Origin: Streptomyces sp. SDr-06
GTDB lineage: Bacteria; Actinomycetota; Actinomycetes; Streptomycetales; Streptomycetaceae
Assembly (NCBI RefSeq): GCF_003324565.1
Contig: NZ_QOLA01000033.1
Location: 1-56,953, forward strand
Length of the DNA: 56,953 bases
Direction: 5' to 3'
Position numbers and translations under genes: made by a program. Shown one piece after another: positions 53,428-56,953 of this stretch. The notes beneath the pieces were generated by a model. That model searched no databases. It saw nothing but the letters and a program-made list of their open reading frames with translations, and had not been told where the DNA came from. The first letter of the stretch is position 1, and every line of letters begins with the position of its first letter.

Positions 53428-55115
53428 CGAGCCACCGCCTCCGCCAGCGGAAGCTCCTCGCGCTCACCACTACGCCGATCCTTCAGCTCGAAGACACCCT
53501 CGGCGACCCGGCGCCCCGCGACCAGGATCTGCGGCACCCCGATCAGCTCGGCGTCGGTGAACTTCACACCCGGCGAAACCCCGGCCCGGTCGTCGACCAG
53601 GACCCGCAGCCCGGCCGCACGCAGCTGCTCGGCCGCGTCGAGGGCGGCCTCGACCTGGGCCGCCTTGCCGGCGGCGACGACGTGCACGTCCGCCGGGGCG
53701 ATCTCGGCCGGCCAGCACAGCCCCTTGTCGTCCGCCGTCTGCTCGGCGAGCGCCGCCACCGCGCGGGAGACGCCGATGCCGTACGACCCCATCGTGACCC
53801 GGACCGGCTTGCCCTCCTTGCCGAGGACGTCGAGCTGGAAGGTGTCGGCGTACTTGCGGCCGAGCTGGAAGATGTGGCCGATCTCGATCGCGCGGTCGAG
53901 CTTCAGACCGGCGCCGCAGGAGGGGCAGGGGTCGCCCTCCTCGACCACCACGACGTCGAGGTAGTCGTCGACCTCGAAGTCACGGCCGCAGACCACGTTC
54001 CGGGCGTGGGTGTCCGGCTTGTTGGCACCGGTGATCCACGCGGTGCCGGGCGCGACGCGCGGGTCGGCGATGTAGCGGACCTTCTCCAGACCCTGCGGGC
54101 CGACGTAGCCGCGCACCAGGTCGGGGCGGTCCGCGAAGTCCTCGGCGGTCACGAGCTCCACGACGGCGGGGGCCAGGTGCTCGCCGAGCTTGCCGAGGTC
54201 GACCTCGCGGTCGCCCGGGACGCCGACGGCGACGATCTCGCCGTCCACCTTGACCAGCAGGTTCTTCAGGGTGGCCGAGGCCGGGACGCCCAGGTGGGCG
54301 GCGAGGGTCTCGATGGTGGGGGTGTCGGGGGTGGCGAGCTCCTCGACCGGGCCGTGCGCCGAGCCGTCGACCGGGGCGGCCACGAAGGTCACGGCCTCGG
54401 TGTTCGCCGCGTACGCGCAGGCCGGGCAGTCCACGAAAGTGTCCTCGCCCGCGGCGGCCGGGGCCAGGAACTCCTCGGACGCGGAGCCGCCCATGGCGCC
54501 GGAGACGGCGGACACGATGCGGTAGTCCAGGCCCAGGCGCGCGAAGATCTTCTGGTAGGCGGCGCGGTGCAGCGCGTACGACTCAGCGAGGCCCTCGTCG
54601 GTGGTGTCGAAGGAGTACGAGTCCTTCATCTGGAATTCGCGGCCGCGCAGCACGCCGGAGCGCGGGCGGGCCTCGTCGCGGTACTTGGTCTGGATCTGGT
54701 ACAGCATGACCGGCAGGTCCTTGTAGGACGTGCACTGGTCCTTGACCGTCTGCGTGAAGATCTCTTCGTGCGTCGGGCCGAGCAGGTACTCGCCGCCCTT
54801 GCGGTCCTTGAGCCGGAACAGCAGGTCGCCGTACTCCTCCCAGCGGCCGCTCGCCTCGTACGCGTCCTTGGGCAGCAGCGCGGGAAGCAGGACCTCCTGC
54901 GCGCCGATGGCGTCCATCTCCTCGCGCACGACGGTGGAGATGTTGTCCAGGACCTTCTTGCCGAGCGGCAGCCAGGTCCAGATGCCGGCGGCGTTGCGCC
55001 GGACGTAACCGGCGCGGACCAGGAGCTTGTGGCTGAGCGTCTCGGCGTCCGCCGGGTCGTCGCGCAATGTCTTGGCCAGCAGACGGGACATGCGCTGAAC
55101 CTGGGCGGCTGCCAT
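53415..55115 (-). CDS. proS: Prolyl-tRNA synthetase (bacterial type, with editing insert)
   Basis: ProRS charges tRNA-Pro. The 566-residue protein has class II motifs: LGPTHEE (112-118), motif 2 around YRDEARPRSGVLRGREFQMK (145-164) and motif 3 GSYGIGVSR, with an editing (INS) domain between motifs 2 and 3 that hydrolyses Ala-tRNA-Pro, and a C-terminal anticodon-binding domain. Length and insert place it in the bacterial ProS type. The ATG at 55115 has AGGAGAG upstream. Confidence 0.97.
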   Translation of the reverse strand: MAAAQVQRMSRLLAKTLRDDPADAETLSHKLLVRAGYVRRNAAGIWTWLPLGKKVLDNISTVVREEMDAIGAQEVLLPALLPKDAYEASGRWEEYGDLLFRLKDRKGGEYLLGPTHEEIFTQTVKDQCTSYKDLPVMLYQIQTKYRDEARPRSGVLRGREFQMKDSYSFDTTDEGLAESYALHRAAYQKIFARLGLDYRIVSAVSGAMGGSASEEFLAPAAAGEDTFVDCPACAYAANTEAVTFVAAPVDGSAHGPVEELATPDTPTIETLAAHLGVPASATLKNLLVKVDGEIVAVGVPGDREVDLGKLGEHLAPAVVELVTAEDFADRPDLVRGYVGPQGLEKVRYIADPRVAPGTAWITGANKPDTHARNVVCGRDFEVDDYLDVVVVEEGDPCPSCGAGLKLDRAIEIGHIFQLGRKYADTFQLDVLGKEGKPVRVTMGSYGIGVSRAVAALAEQTADDKGLCWPAEIAPADVHVVAAGKAAQVEAALDAAEQLRAAGLRVLVDDRAGVSPGVKFTDAELIGVPQILVAGRRVAEGVFELKDRRSGEREELPLAEAVARLSA

Positions 55116-55206
55116 GGATTTCTCTCCTGTACGTGCACGGGGTGATGCCTGGAGGTTATCCGGGCCTCCCGAGTGCGCGGAAATCCGTTTAACGGAAATT
55201 CCGTGG

Positions 55207-55770
55207 CTACCGGTATTCCTCGGGCCCGTGGCGCAGCAGCGGGAGGGGGGCGCCCATCACGGCGTACGGTCGTGCCGCGCTCGGGAAGTGGACCTGGCCG
55301 GCCAGGTCGATGTAGCCGAGCGACCGGTACAGGGCGCGGGCGGGGCTCTCCGTGTCGATCGCGGAGAGGATCGAGCGGGGCTCGGTGGCGGTGTCGGTGA
55401 TGGTGGTGATGAGCGCGCGGCCCAGGCCCCGGCCCTGGAAGGCGGGGTGGACGTGCAGCTCCGTGATCACGAAGGAGTCGTCCAGCCACCATTCGGCGCC
55501 GTTGTTGCGCAGATACGGTTCGACGACGGTGGACCACCAGTGGGCCCGGTCGTTGGGCATCCCGTACACGAAGCCCGCCAGGCGGCCGTCGGCGGTGGTG
55601 GCGCCGAGCGCCCTGGCTCCCGGGTAGGACAGGTGGCGCAGCACGATGTGGCGGCGCACCCCGACCTCCTCGGCGCTGAGTCCGAAGGCGACCGCCTGTA
55701 CGGCGAGGGCCTCGTCCACGCGGGCCGCGAGGTCGAGCGGTCCGACCAGTACGTCAGAGTCAGCAGGCAT
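55207..55770 (-). CDS. GNAT family N-acetyltransferase
   Basis: The 187-residue protein has the acetyl-CoA binding motif A as ITELHVHPAFQGRGLGRALI (Q-G-R-G-L-G) and the closing SPARALYRSLGYIDLAGQV of the GNAT fold. The acceptor is not known. The ATG at 55770 has a modest GAGG site. It is 15 bases after the upstream GNAT gene, so the two are likely one operon. Confidence 0.88.
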   Translation of the reverse strand: MPADSDVLVGPLDLAARVDEALAVQAVAFGLSAEEVGVRRHIVLRHLSYPGARALGATTADGRLAGFVYGMPNDRAHWWSTVVEPYLRNNGAEWWLDDSFVITELHVHPAFQGRGLGRALITTITDTATEPRSILSAIDTESPARALYRSLGYIDLAGQVHFPSAARPYAVMGAPLPLLRHGPEEYR

Positions 55771-55785
55771 GGCCGCACCCTAACC

Positions 55786-56631
55786 TCAGAACAGCACGCT
55801 CATGAACGCCCCGGTCTCACGGAAACCGACCCGTCGGTAGCAGGCCCTGGCGGGGGCGTTGAAGTCGTTCACGTACAGACTCACGACCGGGGCCACGTCC
55901 GCCAGCGCGTAGCGCAGGACGGCCGCCATTCCGGTGGCCGAAAGGCCCTTGCCCCGGTGTTCGGGGGCGACCCAGACGCCCTGGATCTGGCAGGCCTGGT
56001 TGGTGGCGGCGCCGATCTCGGCCTTGAAGACGACCTTGCCGTCCTCGATGCGGGCGAACGAACGCCCCGAGCCGACGAGTTCGGCGACGCGGGCCTGGTA
56101 GAGCAGCCCGCCGTCGCCCGCGAGCGGGGAGACGCCGACCTCCTCGGTGAACATGGCGACGCAGGCCGGCATGATCACGTCCATCTCGTCCTTGCGGATC
56201 CGGCGGACGTAGGGGTCCGGGACGATGTCCTCGGGCATCTTCTCGGCGACCATCAGCGGCTGGTGCGGACGTACCTCGCGGGCCGGGCCCCAGTGCGGTT
56301 CGAGCAGCCGCCACAGCTCGGCCGTGGGCTCGGCGGGGCCGACGATCGAAGAACAGCGGCGGCCGGTGCGGCGGGCGCGGTCGGCGAAGGAGCGTACCGC
56401 CTCGGGCGTCGCGCAGATCGGTACGAGGTTGGCGCCGGAGTAGCACAGGGAGCGCAGCCGGCCGTCGGCGTACCAGCCCCACATCTCGCCGCCCAGCCGC
56501 CAGGGGTCGAGGCCGGCGATCTGCACGCGGGAGGTCACGAAGGCATTGGCGACCGGGTCGCTCTCCAGGATGGCGAGCGCCGCGCCGAGGTCGCCGGGTT
56601 CGAGGACCCGGGTGGTGGTCTGCGTCAACAC
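55786..56631 (-). CDS. GNAT acetyltransferase with N-terminal DUF4081-like domain
   Basis: The 281-residue protein has an N-terminal half (about 1-130) that resembles the DUF4081 domain, with LESDPVANAFVTSRVQIAG and GGEMWGWY, and a C-terminal GNAT domain with motif A QGVWVAPEHRGKGLSATGMA and SLYVNDFNAPARACYRRVGF. This two-part plan is conserved in actinobacteria; the substrate is not known. The GTG at 56631 has GAGGCC upstream. Confidence 0.85.
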   Translation of the reverse strand: MLTQTTTRVLEPGDLGAALAILESDPVANAFVTSRVQIAGLDPWRLGGEMWGWYADGRLRSLCYSGANLVPICATPEAVRSFADRARRTGRRCSSIVGPAEPTAELWRLLEPHWGPAREVRPHQPLMVAEKMPEDIVPDPYVRRIRKDEMDVIMPACVAMFTEEVGVSPLAGDGGLLYQARVAELVGSGRSFARIEDGKVVFKAEIGAATNQACQIQGVWVAPEHRGKGLSATGMAAVLRYALADVAPVVSLYVNDFNAPARACYRRVGFRETGAFMSVLF

Positions 56632-56953
56632 GAGGGGGCCTCACGGTACGGTCTGCTGATCTCCGCACTGTACCCGCCACCGTCCCACCCGCGCCGCCCC
56701 TGCCCCCACGGGCCGGTGAGCCAAACCCCGGGGCTCCGCCCCAGACCCCGGGGTCGCTTGCCCACCCACCCGCCCGTGCGGGGGTTGGATGGGCTGAGCC
56801 TTTAGGGCTGCGCCCCCAAACCCCCTTGAGGGGCTCCGCCCCTCGAACCCCGGCGGGGGCTCCGCCCCCTGCACCCCCGTTCGCGCCTGAACGGCGCTCG
56901 TCCTCAAACTCCCCCAAGGCCTTAAGGGCCAGGGGGGACCCCCATGACGGGCT
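56632..56953. repeat. Noncoding GC-rich palindromic repeats
   Basis: No gene is supported. GGGGCTCCGCCCC-type palindromes recur from about 56724 to 56880, including GAGGGGCTCCGCCCCTC at about 56828-56844. The final 60 bases (CTCCCCCAAGGCCTTAAGG and on) resemble hairpin sequences found between streptomycete genes. The frames open here are simply GC-rich stop-free DNA. Confidence 0.7.

Noticed and set aside
55817..56917. Frame overlapping the last GNAT gene and the right-edge repeats
   Set aside because: It is in another frame of the GNAT gene and continues through noncoding palindromes; no domain is visible.

Overview
The window is chromosomal DNA from a Streptomyces or very close relative. 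It is very GC-rich with strong third-position GC bias, uses GTG and TTG starts and AGGAG-type ribosome sites, and carries a typical streptomycete gene order: RNase J, dapA, thyX, dapB, pnp, rpsO, a type VII secretion (ESX) cluster, ribF, truB, rbfA, infB, ylxR, nusA, rimP and proS. I see no insertion sequence, phage, CRISPR array or tRNA. The first ~200 bases match the promoter and leader region of a streptomycete rRNA operon on the minus strand, so 16S rRNA should lie just off the left edge.

Region by region. (1) 1-10,500: mostly minus-strand housekeeping genes: rpsO, pnp, an M16 peptidase, dapB and a small membrane protein read as one unit, then thyX, dapA and RNase J. Two small plus-strand membrane-protein genes lie between. 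RNA decay (RNase J, PNPase), lysine/diaminopimelate synthesis (DapA, DapB) and dTMP synthesis (ThyX) are represented. (2) 10,690-30,585: a type VII secretion locus with eccD, eccC, two WXG100 proteins, two mycosin proteases, two further probable substrate or accessory proteins, eccB, eccE, a coupled unknown protein and a large proline-rich ParA/MinD-like ATPase resembling EspI. No eccA is present. The mycosin next to the WXG100 pair lies in DNA of visibly lower GC than its surroundings. (3) 30,804-36,616: a complete five-gene peptide/nickel-type ABC importer operon; its binding protein has a C-terminal membrane anchor and no lipobox. (4) 36,603-39,100: a tightly overlapping minus-strand operon of an SAV_915-type protein, a 100-residue WXG100-like protein, a 440-residue protein with a WXG-type N-terminus and hydrophobic C-terminal part, and a membrane protein. 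It looks like a satellite ESX substrate module. (5) 39,283-51,088: minus-strand translation genes rimP-nusA-ylxR-infB-DUF503-rbfA-truB, then a trypsin/NTPase/helical-repeat protein and ribF. (6) 51,283-56,953: a Tat-type lipoprotein and a ferritin-like protein, a probable pseudokinase of the aminoglycoside phosphotransferase fold, proS, two GNAT acetyltransferases, and noncoding GC-rich repeats at the right edge.

How the genes work together: EccB, EccC, EccD and EccE should form the inner-membrane ESX channel, EccC powering export of the WXG100 proteins and the mycosins acting outside the membrane. The ParA-like ATPase and satellite operon are probable accessory or substrate parts. The most interesting items are the satellite ESX module, the trypsin/NTPase protein with an altered Walker A, the double mycosin arrangement with its low-GC block, the hairpin embedded in the start of the M16 gene, and the degenerate kinase. 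All functional calls rest on reading the sequence and on family knowledge; no database search was run.
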